From the NCBI GenBank assembly GCA_950022295.1, contig OX465598.1, positions 115,427,001 to 115,491,000 of the forward strand: DNA of 64,000 bases, read 5' to 3'. This DNA is from Bromus sterilis. Lineage: Eukaryota > Streptophyta > Magnoliopsida > Poales > Poaceae. A program made the position numbers and the translations under genes. The notes under the pieces were generated by a model that worked only from the letters and a program-made list of their open reading frames with translations, ran no database searches and was not told where the DNA came from. This document shows positions 45,942 through 61,510 of this stretch, in pieces. The first letter of the stretch is position 1; the number at the start of each line of letters is the position of its first letter.

Positions 45942-48900
45942 GGCACTACTGGAATCCGCTGATTTGCCATCTGTTACAAAGGAATTTCATTTTGCATAAC
46001 TTATTTGAACTCAAGACTTTTTGTGTATTCAATATGCATCCTTCAAAGCCACATACTAAAATTTCAACCCTTTCTGACTTCATGTGCTATTTTTCATGCA
46101 TTTAATGATTTATTTTGGGCTAAATGACCCTGAAATTGGAAAGCACTACAACTAAACTCAGAAAAGGTTGAAACTTGGCATGGCATCATCATTTGACCCA
46201 CATAACATGTGTGCAAAAGTTGAGAGGGTTATGGCAAAAGCTGGATGAACTCGTGTACAAACTAGACCATCTCTTTCGAAGTACGAGGGTTTCAGACGAA
46301 AACTAATTTGTTACAAAGGCATTTCATTTTTCTAAACTTATATGAACTCAAGACTTTTTGTGCATTCATCATTCAAAGCCACATACTAAAATTTCAACCC
46401 TTTCTGACTTCATTTGCTATTTTTCCTGCAATTAATGATTTATTTTGGGCTCAAATGACCATGAAATTGGAAAGCACTACAACTAAACTCAGAAAAGGTT
46501 GAAACTTGGCATGGTATCATCATTTGACCCATATAACATGTGTGCAAAAGTTGGATCCACTTCGCGTACAAACTTGACCATCTCTTTCGAAGTACGAGGG
46601 TTTCAGACGAAAACTCATTTGTTACAAAGGCATTTCATTTTTCTAAACATATTTGAACTCAAGACTTTTTGTGCATTCAATATGCATCATTCAAAGCCAC
46701 ATACTAAAATTTCTACCCTTTCTGACTTCATTTGCTATTTTTCATGCATTTAATGATTTATTTTGGGCTGAAATGACCCTAAAATTGGAAAGCACTACAA
46801 CTAAACTCAGAAAAGGTTGAAACTTGGCATGGTATCAACATTTGACCCACATAAAATGTGTGCAAAAGTTGAGAGGGCAACGGCAAAATCTGGATGCACT
46901 TCGTGTACAAACTGGACCATCTCTTTCGAAGTACGAGGGTTTCAGACGAAAACTCATCTGTTACAAAGGCATTTCATTTTTCTAAACTTATTTGAACTCA
47001 AGACTTTTTGTGCATTCAATATGCATCATTCAAATCCACATACTAAAATTTCAACCCTTTCTGACTTCATTTGCTATTTTTCATGCATTTAATGATTTAT
47101 TTTGGGCCAAATGACCCCGAAATTGGAAAGCACTACAACTAAACTCAGAAAAGGTTGAAATTCGCATGGTATCATCATTTGACCCACATAACATGTGTGC
47201 AAAAGTTGAGAGGGTTACGGCAAAAGCTGGATGCATTTCGTGTACAAACTGGACCATCTCTTTCGAAGTTCGAGGGTTTCAGACGAAAACTCATCTGTTA
47301 CAAAGGCATTTCATTTTTTGGCTTATTTGAACTCAAGAATTTTTGTGCATTCAATATGCATCACTCAAAGCCGCATACTAAAATGTCAACCCTTTCTGAC
47401 TTCATTTGCTATTTTTCATGCATTTAATGATTTATTTTTGGCTCAAATGACCCTGAAATTGGAAAGCACTACAACTAAACTCAGAAAAGGTTGAAACCTG
47501 GCATGGTATCATCATTTGACCCACATAACATGTGTGAAAAATTGAAAGGGTTACGGCAAAAGGTGGATGCACTTCGTGTACAAACTGGACCATCTCTTTC
47601 GAAGTACGAGGGTTTCAGACGAAAACTCATCTCTTACAAAGGCATTTCATTTTCCTAAACTTATTTGAACTCAAGACTTTTTGTGCATTCAATATGCATC
47701 ATTCAAAGCCACATACTAAAATTTCTACCCTTTCTGACTTCATTTGCTATTTTTCATGCATTTAATGATTTATTTTGGGCTCAAATGACCCTAAAATTGG
47801 AAAGCACTACAACTAAACTCAGAAAAGGTTGAAACTTGGCATGGTATCAACATTTGACGCACATAACATGTGTGCAAAAGTTGAGAGGGTTAAGGCAAAA
47901 TCTGGATGCACTTCGTGTACAAACTAGACCATCTCTTTCGAAGTACGAGGGTTTCAGACGAAAACTCATCTGTTACAAAGGCATTTCATTTTTCTAAACT
48001 TATTTGAACTCAAGACTTTTTGTGCATTCAATATGCATCATTCAAAGCCACATACTAAAATTTCAACCCTTTCTGACTTCATTTGCTATTTTTCATGCAT
48101 TTAATGATTTATTTTGGGCTCAAATGACCCTGAAATTGGAAAGCACTACAACTAAACTCAGAAAAGGTTGAAACCTGGCATGGTATCATCATTTGACCGA
48201 CATAACATGTGTGAAAAATTGAGAGGGTTACGGCAAAAGTTGGATGCACTTCGTGTACAAACTGGACCATCTCTTTCGAAGTACGAGGGTTTCAGACGAA
48301 AACTCATCTGTTACAAAGGCATTTCATTTTTCGGAACTTATTTGAACTCAAGACTTTTTGTGCATTCAATATGCATCATTCAAAGCCACATACTAAAATT
48401 TCAACCCTTTCTGACTTCATTTGCAAATTTTTCATGCATTTAATGATTTATTTTGGGCTCAAATGACCCTGGAATTGGCAAGCACTACAACTAAACTCAG
48501 AAAAGGTTGAAACTTGGCATGATATCATCATTTGACCCACACAACATGTATGCAAAAGTTGAGATGGTTATGGAAAAATCTGGATGACCTTCGTGTACAA
48601 ACTAGACCATCTCTTTCGAAGTACGAGGGTTTCAGACGAAAACTACTCTGTTACAAAGGAATTTCATTTTTCTAAACTTATTTGAACTCAAGACTTTTTT
48701 TACATTCAATATGCATCATTCCAAGCCATATACTAAAATTTCAACCCTTTCTGACTTCATTTGCTATATTTCATGCATTTAATTATTTATATTGGGCTCC
48801 AATGACCCTGAAATTGGAAAGCAGTACAACTAAACTCAGAAAAGGTTGAAACTTGGCATGGTATCATCATTTGACCCACATAACATGTGTGCAAAAGGTG

Positions 48901-50268
48901 AGAGGGTTAAAGCAAAATCTTGATGCACTTCGTGTACAAACTGGACCATCTCTTTCGAAGTGCGAGGGCTTCAGACGAAAACTTATCTGTTACAAAGGCA
49001 TTTTATTTTTCTAAACTTATTTGAACTCAAGACTTTTTGTGCATTCAATATGCATCATTCAAAGCCACATACTAAAATTTCAACCCTTTCTGACTTCATT
49101 TGCTATTTTTCATGCATTTAATGATTTATTTTGGGCTCAAATGACCCTGAAATTGGAAAGCACTACAACTAAACTCAGAAAAGGTTGAAACCTGGCATGG
49201 TATCATCATTTGACCCACATAACATGTGTGAAAAATTGAGAGGGTTACGGCAAAAGTTGGATGCACTTCGTGTACAAACTGGACCATCTCTTTCGAAGTA
49301 CGAGGGTTTCAGACGAAAACTCATCTGTTACAAAGGCATTTCATTTTTCGGAACTTATTTGAACTCAAGACATTTTGTGCATTCAATATGCATCATTCAA
49401 AGCCACATACTAAAATTTCAACCCTTTCTGACTTCATTTGCTATTTTTCATGCATTTAATGATTTATTTTGGGCTCAAATGACTCTGGAATTGGCAAGCA
49501 CTACAACTAAACTCAGAAAAGGTTGAAACTTGGCATGGTATCATCATTTGAACCACATAACATGTGTGCAAAAGTTGAGAGGGTTACGACAAAAGTTGGA
49601 TGAACTTCGTGTACAAACTAGACCATCTCTTTCGAAGTACGAGGGTTTCAGACGAAAACTAATTTGTTACAAAGGCATTTCATTTTTCTAAACTTATATG
49701 AACTCAAGACTTTTTGTGCATTCATCATTCAAAGCCACATACTAAAATTTCAACCCTTTCTGACTTCATTTGCAATTTTTTCATGCATTTAATGATTTAT
49801 TTTGGGCTCAAATGACTCTGGAATTGGCAAGCACTACAACTAAACTCAGAAAAGGTTGAAACTTGGCATGGTATCATCATTTGACCCACATAACATGTGT
49901 GCAAAAGTTGAGAGGGTTACGACAAAAGTTGGATGAACTTCGTGTACAAACTAGACCATCTCTTTCGAAGTACGAGGGTTTCAGACGAAAACTCATCTGT
50001 TACAAAGGCATTTCATTTTTCTAAACTTATTTGAACTCAAGACTTTTTGTGCATTCAATATGCATCATTCAAAGCCACATACTAAAATTTCAACCCTTTC
50101 TGACTTCATTTGCTATTTTTAATGGATATAATTATTTATTTTGGGCTAAATGCCCCTGAAATTGGAAAGCACTACAACTAAACTCACAAAAGGTTGAAAC
50201 TTGGCATTGTATCATCATTTTACCCACATAACATGTGTGCAAAAGTTGACAGTGTTATGGAAAAAGCT
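45942..50268 (+). repeat. HOR block 4 (13 monomers, 4327 bp)
   Basis: a-g followed by six further monomers, including types with 'ttttcggaact' (48,330; 49,349) and 'gatatcatc' with 'actactctg' (48,520-48,650). Confidence 0.9.
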
Positions 50269-52568
50269 GGCACTACTGGAATCCGCTGATTTGCCATCTG
50301 TTACAAAGGAATTTTATTGTGCAAAACTTATTTGAACTCAAGACTTTTTGTGTATTCAATATGCATCCTTCAAAGCCACATACTAAAATTTCAACCCTTT
50401 CTGACTTCATGTGCTATTTTTCATGCATTTAATGATTTATTTTGGGCTAAATGACCCTGAAATTGGAAAGCACTACAATTAAACTCAGAAAAGGTTTGAA
50501 ACTTGGCATGGCATCATCATTTGACCCACATAACATGTGTGCAAAAGTTAAGAGGGTTATGGAAAAAGCTGGATGAACTCGTGTACAAACTAGACCATCT
50601 CTTTTGAAGTACGAGGGTTTCACACGAAAACTAATTTGTTACAAAGGCATTTCATTTTTCTAAACTTATATGAACTCAAGACTTTTTGTGCATTCATCAT
50701 TCAAAGCCACATACTAAAATTTCAACCCTTTCTGACTTCATTTGCTATTTTTCATGCATTTACTGATTTATTTTGGGCTCAAATGACCATGAAATTGGAA
50801 AGCACTACAACTAAACTCAGAAAAGGTTGAAACTTGGCATCGTATCATCATTTGACCCATATAACATGTGTGCAAAAGTTGGATCCACTTCGTGTACAAA
50901 CTTGACCATCTCTTTCGAAGTACGAGGGTTTCAGACGAAAACTCATTTGTTACAAAGGCATTTCATTTTTCTAAACATATTTGAACTCAAGACTTTTTGT
51001 GCATTCAATATGCATCATTCAGAGCCACATACTAAAATTTCTACCCTTTCTGACTTCATTTGCTATTTTTCATGCATTTAATGATTTATTTTGGGCTGAA
51101 ATGACCCTAAAATTGGAAAGCACTACAACTAAACTCAGAAAAGGTTGAAACTTGGCATGGTATCAACATTTGACCCACATAACATGTGTGCAAAAGTTGA
51201 GAGGGCTACGGCAAAATCTGGATGCACTTCGTGTACAAACTGGACCATCTCTTTCGAAGTACGAGGGTTTCAGACGAAAACTCATCTGTTACAAAGGCAT
51301 TTCATTTTTCTAAACTTATTTGAACTCAAGACTTTTTGTGCATTCAATATGCATCATTCAAATCCACATACTAAAATTTCAACCCTTTCTGACTTCATTT
51401 GCTATTTTTCATGCATTTAATGATTTATTTTGGGCCAAATGACCCCGAAATTGGAAAGCACTACAACTAAACTCAGAAAAGGTTGAAATTGGCATGGTAT
51501 CATCATTTGACCCACATAACATGTGTGCAAAAGTTGAGAGGGTTACGGCAAAAGCTGGATGCATTTCGTGTACAAACTGGACCATCTCTTTCGAAGTTCG
51601 AGGGTTTCAGACGAAAACTCATCTGTTACAAAGGCATTTCATTTTTTGGCTTATTTGAACTCAAGAATTTTTGTGCATTCAATATGCATCACTCAAAGCC
51701 GCATACTAAAATGTCAACCCTTTCTGACTTCATTTGCTATTTTTCATGCATTTAATGATTTATTTTGGGCTCAAATGACCCTGAAATTGGAAAGCACTAC
51801 AACTAAACTCAGAAAAGGTTGAAGCCTGGCATGGTATCATCATTTGACCCACATAACATGTGTGAAAAATTGAGAGGGTTACGGCAAAAGCTGGATGCAC
51901 TTCGTGTACAAACTGGACCATCTCTTTCGAAGTACGAGGGTTTCAGACGAAAACTCATCTGTTACAAAGGCATTTCATTTTTCTAAACTTATTTGAACTC
52001 AAGACTTTTTGTGCATTCAATATGCATCATTCAAAGCACATACTAAAATTTCTACCCTTTCTGACTTCATTTGCTATTTTTCATGCATTTAATGATTTAT
52101 TTTGGGCTCAAATGACCCTAAAATTGGAAAGCACTACAACTAAACTCAGAAAAGGTTGAAACTTGGCATGGTATCAACATTTGACCCACATAACATGTAT
52201 GCAAAAGTTGAGAGGGTTACGGCAAAATCTGGATGCACTTCGTGTACAAACTAGACCATCTCTTTCGAAGTACGAGGGTTTCAGACGAAAACTCATCTGT
52301 TACAAAGGCATTTCATTTTTCTAAACTTATTTGAACTCAAGACTTTTTGTGCATTCAATATGCATCATTCAAAGCCACATACTAAAATTTCAACCCTTTC
52401 TGACTTCATTTGCTATTTTTAATGAATTTAATTATTTATTTTGGGCTAAATGCCCCTGAAATTGGAAAGCACTACAACTAAACTCACAAAAGGTTGAAAC
52501 TTGGCATGGTATCATCATTTTACCCACATAACATGTGTGCAAAAGTTGACAGTGTTATGGAAAAAGCT
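50269..52568 (+). repeat. HOR block 5 (7 monomers, 2300 bp)
   Basis: Same order as block 3. The scar monomer here reads 'tgcaaaactta' where others read 'tgcataactta'. Block 5 starts the second copy of the 6.63-kb macro-unit. Confidence 0.9.
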
Positions 52569-55500
52569 GGCACTACTGGAATCCGCTGATTTGCCATCTG
52601 TTACAAAGGAATTTCATTTTGCATAACTTATTTGAACTCAAGACTTTTTGTGTATTCAATATGCATCCTTCAAAGCCACATACTAAAATTTCAACCCTTT
52701 CTGACTTCATGTGCTATTTTTCATGCATTTAATGATTTATTTTGGGCTAAATGACCCTGAAATTGGAAAGCACTACAACTAAACTCAGAAAAGTTTGAAA
52801 CTTGGCATGGCATCATCATTTGACCCACATAACATGTGTGCAAAAGTTGAGAGGGTTATGGCAAAAGCTGGATGAACTCGTGTACAAACTAGACCATCTC
52901 TTTCGAAGTACGAGGGTTTCAGACGAAAACTAATTTGTTACAAAGGCATTTCATTTTTCTAAACTTATATGAACTCAAGACTTTTTGTGCATTCATCATT
53001 CAAAGCCACATACTAAAATTTCAACCCTTTCTGACTTCATTTGCTATTTTTCCTGCAATTAATGATTTATTTTGGGCTCAAATGACCATGAAATTGGAAA
53101 GCACTACAACTAATCTCAGAAAAGGTTGAAACTTGGCATGGTATCATCATTTGACCCATATAACATGTGTGCAAAAGTTGGATCCACTTCGCGTACAAAC
53201 TTGACCATCTCTTTCGAAGTACGAGGGTTTCAGACGAAAACTCATTTGTTACAAAGGCATTTCATTTTTCTAAACATATTTGAACTCAAGACTTTTTGTG
53301 CATTCAATATGCATCATTCAAAGCCACATACTAAAATTTCTACCCTTTCTGACTTCATTTGCTATTTTTCATGCATTTAATGATTTATTTTGGGCTGAAA
53401 TGACCCTAAAATTGGAAAGCACTACAACTAAACTCAGAAAAGGTTGAAACTTGGCATGGTATCAACATTTGACCCACATAAAATGTGTGCAAAAGTTGAG
53501 AGGGCAACGGCAAAATCTGGATGCACTTCGTGTACAAACTGGACCATCTCTTTCGAAGTACGAGGGTTTCAGACGAAAACTCATCTGTTACAAAGGCATT
53601 TCATTTTTCTAAACTTATTTGAACTCAAGACTTTTTGTGCATTCAATATGCATCATTCAAATCCACATACTAAAATTTCAACCCTTTCTGACTTCATTTG
53701 CTATTTTTCATGCATTTAATGATTTATTTTGGGCCAAATGACCCCGAAATTGGAAAGCACTACAACTAAACTCAGAAAAGGTTGAAATTCGCATGGTATC
53801 ATCATTTGACCCACATAACATGTGTGCAAAAGTTGAGAGGGTTACGGCAAAAGCTGGATGCATTTCGTGTACAAACTGGACCATCTCTTTCGAAGTTCGA
53901 GGGTTTCAGACGAAAACTCATCTGTTACAAAGGCATTTCATTTTTTGGCTTATTTGAACTCAAGAATTTTTGTGCATTCAATATGCATCACTCAAAGCCG
54001 CATACTAAAATGTCAACCCTTTCTGACTTCATTTGCTATTTTTCATGCATTTAATGATTTTTTTTTGGCTCAAATGACCCTGAAATTGGAAAGCACTACA
54101 ACTAAACTCAGAAAAGGTTGAAACCTGGCATGGTATCATCATTTGACCCACATAACATGTGTGAAAAATTGAAAGGGTTACGGCAAAAGGTGGATGCACT
54201 TCGTGTACAAACTGGACCATCTCTTTCGAAGTACGAGGGTTTCAGACGAAAACTCATCTGTTACAAAGGCATTTCATTTTTCTAAACTTATTTGAACTCA
54301 AGACTTTTTGTGCATTCAATATGCATCATTCAAAGCCACATACTAAAATTTCTACCCTTTCTGACTTCATTTGCTATTTTTCATGCATTTAATGATTTAA
54401 TTTGGGCTCAAATGACCCTAAAATTGGAAAGCACTACAACTAAACTCAGAAAAGGTTGAAACTTGGCATGGTATCAACATTTGACGCACATAACATGTGT
54501 GCAAAAGTTGAGAGGGTTAAGGCAAAATCTGGATGCACTTCGTGTACAAACTAGACCATCTCTTTCGAAGTACGAGGGTTTCAGACGAAAACTCATCTGT
54601 TACAAAGGCATTTCATTTTTCTAAACTTATTTGAACTCAAGACTTTTTGTGCATTCAATATGCATCATTCAAAGCCACATACTAAAATTTCAACCCTTTC
54701 TGACTTCTTTTGCTATTTTTCATGCATTTAATGATTTATTTTGGGCTCAAATGACCCTGAAATTGGAAAGCACTACAACTAAACTCAGAAAAGGTTGAAA
54801 CCTGGCATGGTATCATCATTTGACCGACATAACATGTGTGAAAAATTGAGAGGGTTACGGCAAAAGTTGGATGCACTTCGTGTACAAAGTGGACCATCTC
54901 TTTCGAAGTACGAGGGTTTCAGACGAAAACTCATCTGTTACAAAGGCATTTCATTTTTCGGAACTTATTTGAACTCAAGACTTTTTGTGCATTCAATATG
55001 CATCATTCAAAGCCACATACTAAAATTTCAACCCTTTCTGACTTCATTTGCAAATTTTTCATGCATTTAATGATTTATTTTGGGCTCAAATGACCCTGGA
55101 ATTGGCAAGCACTACAACTAAACTCAGAAAAGGTTGAAACTTGGCATGATATCATCATTTGACCCACACAACATGTATGCAAAAGTTGAGATGGTTATGG
55201 AAAAATCTGGATGACCTTCGTGTACAAACTAGACCATCTCTTTCGAAGTACGAGGGTTTCAGACGAAAACTACTCTGTTACAAAGGAATTTCATTTTTCT
55301 AAACTTATTTGAACTCAAGACTTTTTTTACATTCAATATGCATCATTCCAAGCCATATACTAAAATTTCAACCCATTCTGACTTCATTTTCTATATTTCA
55401 TGCATTTAATTATTTATATTGGGCTCCAATGACCCTGAAATTGGAAAGCAGTACAACTAAACTCAGAAAAGGTTGAAACTTGGCATGGTATCATCATTTG

Positions 55501-56901
55501 ACCCACATAACATGTGTGCAAAAGGTGAGAGGGTTAAAGCAAAATCTTGATGCACTTCGTGTACAAACTGGACCATCTCTTTCGAAGTGCGAGGGCTTCA
55601 GACGAAAACTTATCTGTTACAAAGGCATTTTATTTTTCTAAACTTATTTGAACTCAAGACTTTTTGTGCATTCAATATGCATCATTCAAAGCCACATACT
55701 AAAATGTCAACCCTTTCTGACTTCATTTGCTATTTTTCATGCATTTAATGATTTATTTTGGGATCAAATGACCCTGGAATTTGCAAGCACCACAACTAAA
55801 CTCAGAAAAGGTTGACACTTGGCATGGTATCATCATTTGACCCACATAACATGTGTGCAAAAGTTGAGAGGGTTACGGAAAATTCTGGATGCACTGTGTG
55901 TACAAACTGGACCATCTCTTTCGAAGTACGAGGGCTTTAGATGAAACTTATCTGTTACAAAGGCATTTTATTTTTCTAAACTTGTTTGAACTCAAGACTT
56001 TTTGTGCATTCAATATGAATCATTCAGAGCCACATACTAAAATTTCAACCCTTTCTGGCTTCATTTGCTATTTTTCATGCATTTAATGATTTATTTTGGG
56101 CTCAAATGACCCTGAAATTGGAAAGCACTACAAGTAAACTCAGAAACGGTTGAAACTTGGCATGTTATCATCATTTGACCCACATAACATGTGTGCAAAA
56201 GTTGAGAGGGTTACGGCAAAATCTGGATGCACTTCGTATACAAACTGGACCATCTCTTTCGAAGTACGAGGGCTTCAGACAAAAACTTATCTGTTACAAA
56301 GGCATTTTATTTTTCTAAACTTATTTGAACTCAAGACTTTTTGTGCATTCAATATGCATCATTCAAAGCCACATACTAAAATTTCAACCCTTTCTGACTT
56401 CATTTGCTATTTTTCATGCATTTAATGATTTATTTTGGGCTCAAATGACTCTGGAATTGGCAAGCACTACAACTAAACTCAGAAAAGGTTGAAACTTGGC
56501 ATGGTATCATCATTTGAACCACATAACATGTGTGCAAAAGTTGAGAGGGTTACGACAAAAGTTGGATGAACTTCGTGTACAAACTAGACCATCTCTTTCG
56601 AAGTACGAGGGTTTCAGACGAAAACTCATCTGTTACAAAGGCATTTCATTTTTCTAAACTTATTTGAACTCAAGACTTTTTGTGCATTCAATATGCATCA
56701 TTCAAAGCCACATACTAAAATTTCAACCCTTTCTGACTTCATTTGCTATTTTTAATGGATATAATTATTTATTTTGGGCTAAATGCCCCTGAAATTGGAA
56801 AGCACTACAACTAAACTCACAAAATGTTGAAACTTGGCATGGTATCATCATTTTACCCACATAACATGTGTGCAAAAGTTGACAGTGTTATGGAAAAAGC
56901 T
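52569..56901 (+). repeat. HOR block 6 (13 monomers, 4333 bp)
   Basis: A copy of block 4 at an offset of 6627 bp, with only isolated differences (for example at 54,061). Confidence 0.9.
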
Positions 56902-59545
56902 GGCACTACTGGAATCCGCTGATTTGCCATATGTTACAAAGGAATTTCATTTTGCAAAACTTATTTGAACTCAAGACTTTTTGTGTATTCAATATGCATC
57001 CTTCAAAGCCACATACTAAAATTTCTACCCTTTCTGACTTCATTTGCTATTTTTCATGCATTTAATGATTTATTTTGGGCTAAATGACCCTGAAATTGGA
57101 AAGCACTACAACTAAACTCAGAAAAGGTTTGAAACTTGGCATGGCATCATCATTTGACCCACATAACATGTGTGCAAAAGTTGAGAGGGTTATGGAAAAA
57201 GCTGGATGAACTCGTGTACAAACTAGACCATCTCTTTCGAAGTACGAGGGTTTCAGACGAAAACTAATTTGTTACAAAGGCATTTCATTTTTCTAAACTT
57301 ATATGAACTCAAGACTTTTTGTGCATTCATCATTCAAAGCCACATACTAAAATTTCAACCCTTTCTGACTTCATTTGCTATTTTTCATGCATTTAATGAT
57401 TTATTTTGGGCTCAAATGACCATGAAATTGGAAAGCACTACAACTAAACTCAGAAAAGGTTGAAACTTGGCATCGTATCATCATTTGACCCATATAACAT
57501 GTGTGCAAAAGTTGGATCCACTTCGTGTACAAACTTGACCATCTCTTTCGAAGTACGAGGGTTTCAGACGAAAACTCATTTGTTACAAAGGCATTTCATT
57601 TTTCTAAACATATTTGAACTCAAGACTTTTTGTGCATTCAATATGCATCATTCAGAGCCACATACTAAAATTTCTACCCTTTCTGACTTCATTTGCTATT
57701 TTTCATGCATTTAATGATTTATTTTGGGCTGAAATGACCCTAAAATTGGAAAGCACTACAACTAAACTCAGAAAAGGTTGAAACTTGGCATGGTATCAAC
57801 ATTTGACCCACATAACATGTGCGCAAAAGTTGAGAGGGCTACGGCAAAATCTGGATGCACTTCGTGTACAAACTGGACCATCTCTTTCGAAGTACGAGGG
57901 TTTCAGACGAAAACTCATCTGTTACAAAGGCATTTCATTTTTCTAAACTTATTTGAACTCAAGACTTTTCGTGCATTCAATATGCATCATTCAAAGCCGC
58001 ATACTAAAATGTCAACCCTTTCTGACTTCATTTGCTATTTTTCATCCATTTAATGATTTATTTTGGGCTCAAATGACCCTGAAATTTGAAAGCACTACAA
58101 CTAAACTCAGAAAAGGTTGAAACCTGACATGGTAACATCATTTGACCCACATAACATGTGTGAAAAATTGAGAGGGTTACGGCAAAAGCTGGATGCACTT
58201 CGTGTACAAACTGGACCATCTCTTTCGAAATACGAGGGTTTCAGACGAAAACTCATCTGTTACAAAGGCATTTCATTTTTCTAAACTTATTTGAACTAAA
58301 GACTTTTTGTGCATTCAATATGCATCATTCAAAGCCACATACTAAAATTTCTACCCTTTCTGACTTCATTTGCTATTTTTCATGCATTTAATGATTTATT
58401 TTGGGCTCAAATGACCCTAAAAATGGAAAGCACTACAACTAAACTCAGAACAGGTTGAAACTTGGCATGGTATCAACATTTGACCCACATAACATGTGTG
58501 CAAAAGTTGAGAGGGTTAAGGCAAAATCTGGATGCACTTCGTGTACAAACTGGACCATCTCTTTCGAAGTACGAGGGTTTCAGACGAAAACTCATCTGTT
58601 ACAAAGGCATTTCATTTTTCTAAACTTATTTGAACTCAAGACTTTTTGTGCATTCAATATGCATCATTCAAAGCCACATACTAAAATTTCAACCCTTTCT
58701 GACTTCATTTGCTATTTTTCATGCATTTAATGATTTATTTTGGGCTCAAATGACCCTGAAATTGGAAAGCACTACAACTAAACTCAGAAAAGGTTGAAAC
58801 CTGGCATGGTATCATCATTTGACCCACATAACATGTGTGAAAAATTGAGAGGGTTACGGCAAAAGTTGGATGCACTTCGTGTACAAACTGGACCATCTCT
58901 TTCGAAGTACGAGGGTTTCAGACGAAAACTCATCTGTTACAAAGGCATTTCATTTTTCGGAACTTATTTGAACTCAAGACATTTTGTGCATTCAATATGC
59001 ATCATTCAAAGCCACATACTAAAATTTCAACCCTTTCTGACTTCATTTGCAATTTTTTCATGCATTTAATGATTTATTTTGGGCTCAAATGACTCTGGAA
59101 TTGGCAAGCACTACAACTAAACTCAGAAAAGGTTGAAACTTGGCATGGTATCATCATTTGACCCACATAACATGTGTGCAAAAGTTGAGAGGGTTACGAC
59201 AAAAGTTGGATGAACTTCGTGTACAAACTAGACCATCTCTTTCGAAGTACGAGGGTTTCAGACGAAAACTCATCTGTTACAAAGGCATTTCATTTTTCTA
59301 AACTTATTTGAACTCAAGACTTTTTGTGCATTCAATATGCATCATTCAAAGCCACATACTAAAATTTCAACCCTTTCTGACTTCATTTGCTATTTTTAAT
59401 GGATATAATTATTTATTTTGGGCTAAATGCCCCTGAAATTGGAAAGCACTACAACTAAACTCACAAAAGGTTGAAACTTGGCATTGTATCATCATTTTAC
59501 CCACATAACATGTGTGCAAAAGTTGAAAGTGTTATGGAAAAAGCT
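56902..59545 (+). repeat. HOR block 7 (8 monomers, 2644 bp)
   Basis: A rearranged block: a-d as in block 5, then a d/e hybrid, f, and monomers like those at 49,185-50,268. It has no separate type e with 'ttttttggct'. Confidence 0.85.
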
Positions 59546-61510
59546 GGCACTACTGGAATCCGCTGATTTGCCATCTGTTACAAAGGAATTTTATTTTGCA
59601 AAACTTATTTGAACTCAAGACTTTTTGTGTATTCAATATGCATCCTTCAAAGCCACATACTAAAATTTCAACCCTTTCTGACTTCATGTGCTATTTTTCA
59701 TGCATTTAATGATTTATTTTGGGCTAAATGACCCTGAAATTGGAAAGCACTACAACTAAACTCAGAAAAGGTTTGAAACTTGGCATGGCATCATCATTTG
59801 ACCCACATAACATGTGTGCAAAAGTTAAGAGGGTTATGGAAAAAGCTGGATGAACTCGTGTACAAACTAGACCATCTCTTTCGAAGTACGAGGGTTTCAC
59901 ACGAAAACTAATTTGTTACAAAGGCATTTCATTTTTCTAAACTTATATGAACTCAAGACTTTTTGTGCATTCATCATTCAAAGCCACATACTAAAATTTC
60001 AACCCTTTCTGACTTCATTTGCTATTTTTCATGCATTTACTGATTTATTTTGGGCTCAAATGACCATGAAATTGGAAAGCACTACAACTAAACTCAGAAA
60101 AGGTTGAAACTTGGCATCGTATCATCATTTGACCCATATAACATGTGTGCAAAAGTTGGATCCACTTCGTGTACAAACTTGACCATCTCTTTCGAAGTAC
60201 GAGGGTTTCAGACGAAAACTCATTTGTTACAAAGGCATTTCATTTTTCTAAACATATTTGAACTCAAGACTTTTTGTGCATTCAATATGCATCATTCAGA
60301 GCCACATACTAAAATTTCTACCCTTTCTGACTTCATTTGCTATTTTTCATGCATTTAATGATTTATTTTGGGCTGAAATGACCCTAAAATTGGAAAGCAC
60401 TACAACTAAACTCAGAAAAGGTTGAAACTTGGCATGGTATCAACATTTGACCCACATAACATGTGTGCAAAAGTTGAGAGGGCTACGGCAAAATCTGGAT
60501 GCACTTCGTGTACAAACTGGACCATCTCTTTCGAAGTACGAGGGTTTCAGACGAAAACTCATCTGTTACAAAGGCATTTCATTTTTCTAAACTTATTTGA
60601 ACTCAAGACTTTTTGTGCATTCAATATGCATCATTCAAAGCCACATACTAAAATTTCAACCCTTTCTGACTTCATTTGCTATTTTTCATGCATTTAATGA
60701 TTTATTTTGGGCTCAAATGACCCTGAAATTTGAAAGCACTACAACTAAACTCAGAAAAGGTTGAAACCTGGCATGGTATCATCATTTGACCCACATAACA
60801 TGTGTGAAAAATTGAGAGGGTTACGGCAAAAGCTGGATGCACTTCGTGTACAAACTGGACCATCTCTTTCGAAGTACGAGGGTTTCAGACGAAAACTCAT
60901 CTGTTACAAAGGCATTTCATTTTTCTAAACTTATTTGAACTCAAGACTTTTTGTGCATTCAATATGCATCATTCAAAGCACATACTAAAATTTCTACCCT
61001 TTCTGACTTCATTTGCTATTTTTCATGCATTTAATGATTTATTTTGGGCTCAAATGACCCTAAAATTGGAAAGCACTACAACTAAACTCAGAAAAGGTTG
61101 AAACTTGGCATGGTATCAACATTTGACCCACATAACATGTATGCAAAAGTTGAGAGGGTTACGGCAAAATCTGGATGCACTTCGTGTACAAACTAGACCA
61201 TCTCTTTCGAAGTACGAGGGTTTCAGACGAAAACTCATCTGTTACAAAGGCATTTCATTTTTCTAAACTTATTTGAACTCAAGACTTTTTGTGCATTCAA
61301 TATGCATCATTCAAAGCCACATACTAAAATTTCAACCCTTTCTGACTTCATTTGCTATTTTTAATGAATTTAATTATTTATTTTGGGCTAAATGCCCCTG
61401 AAATTGGAAAGCACTACAACTAAACTCACAAAAGGTTGAAACTTGGCATGGTATCATCATTTTACCCACATAACATGTGTGCAAAAGTTGACAGTGTTAT
61501 GGAAAAAGCT
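59546..61510 (+). repeat. HOR block 8 (6 monomers, 1965 bp)
   Basis: The scar monomer is of the 'tgcaaaactta' type. It resembles block 5 minus one monomer (type e absent) and ends with a 'catgtatgc' monomer. Confidence 0.85.
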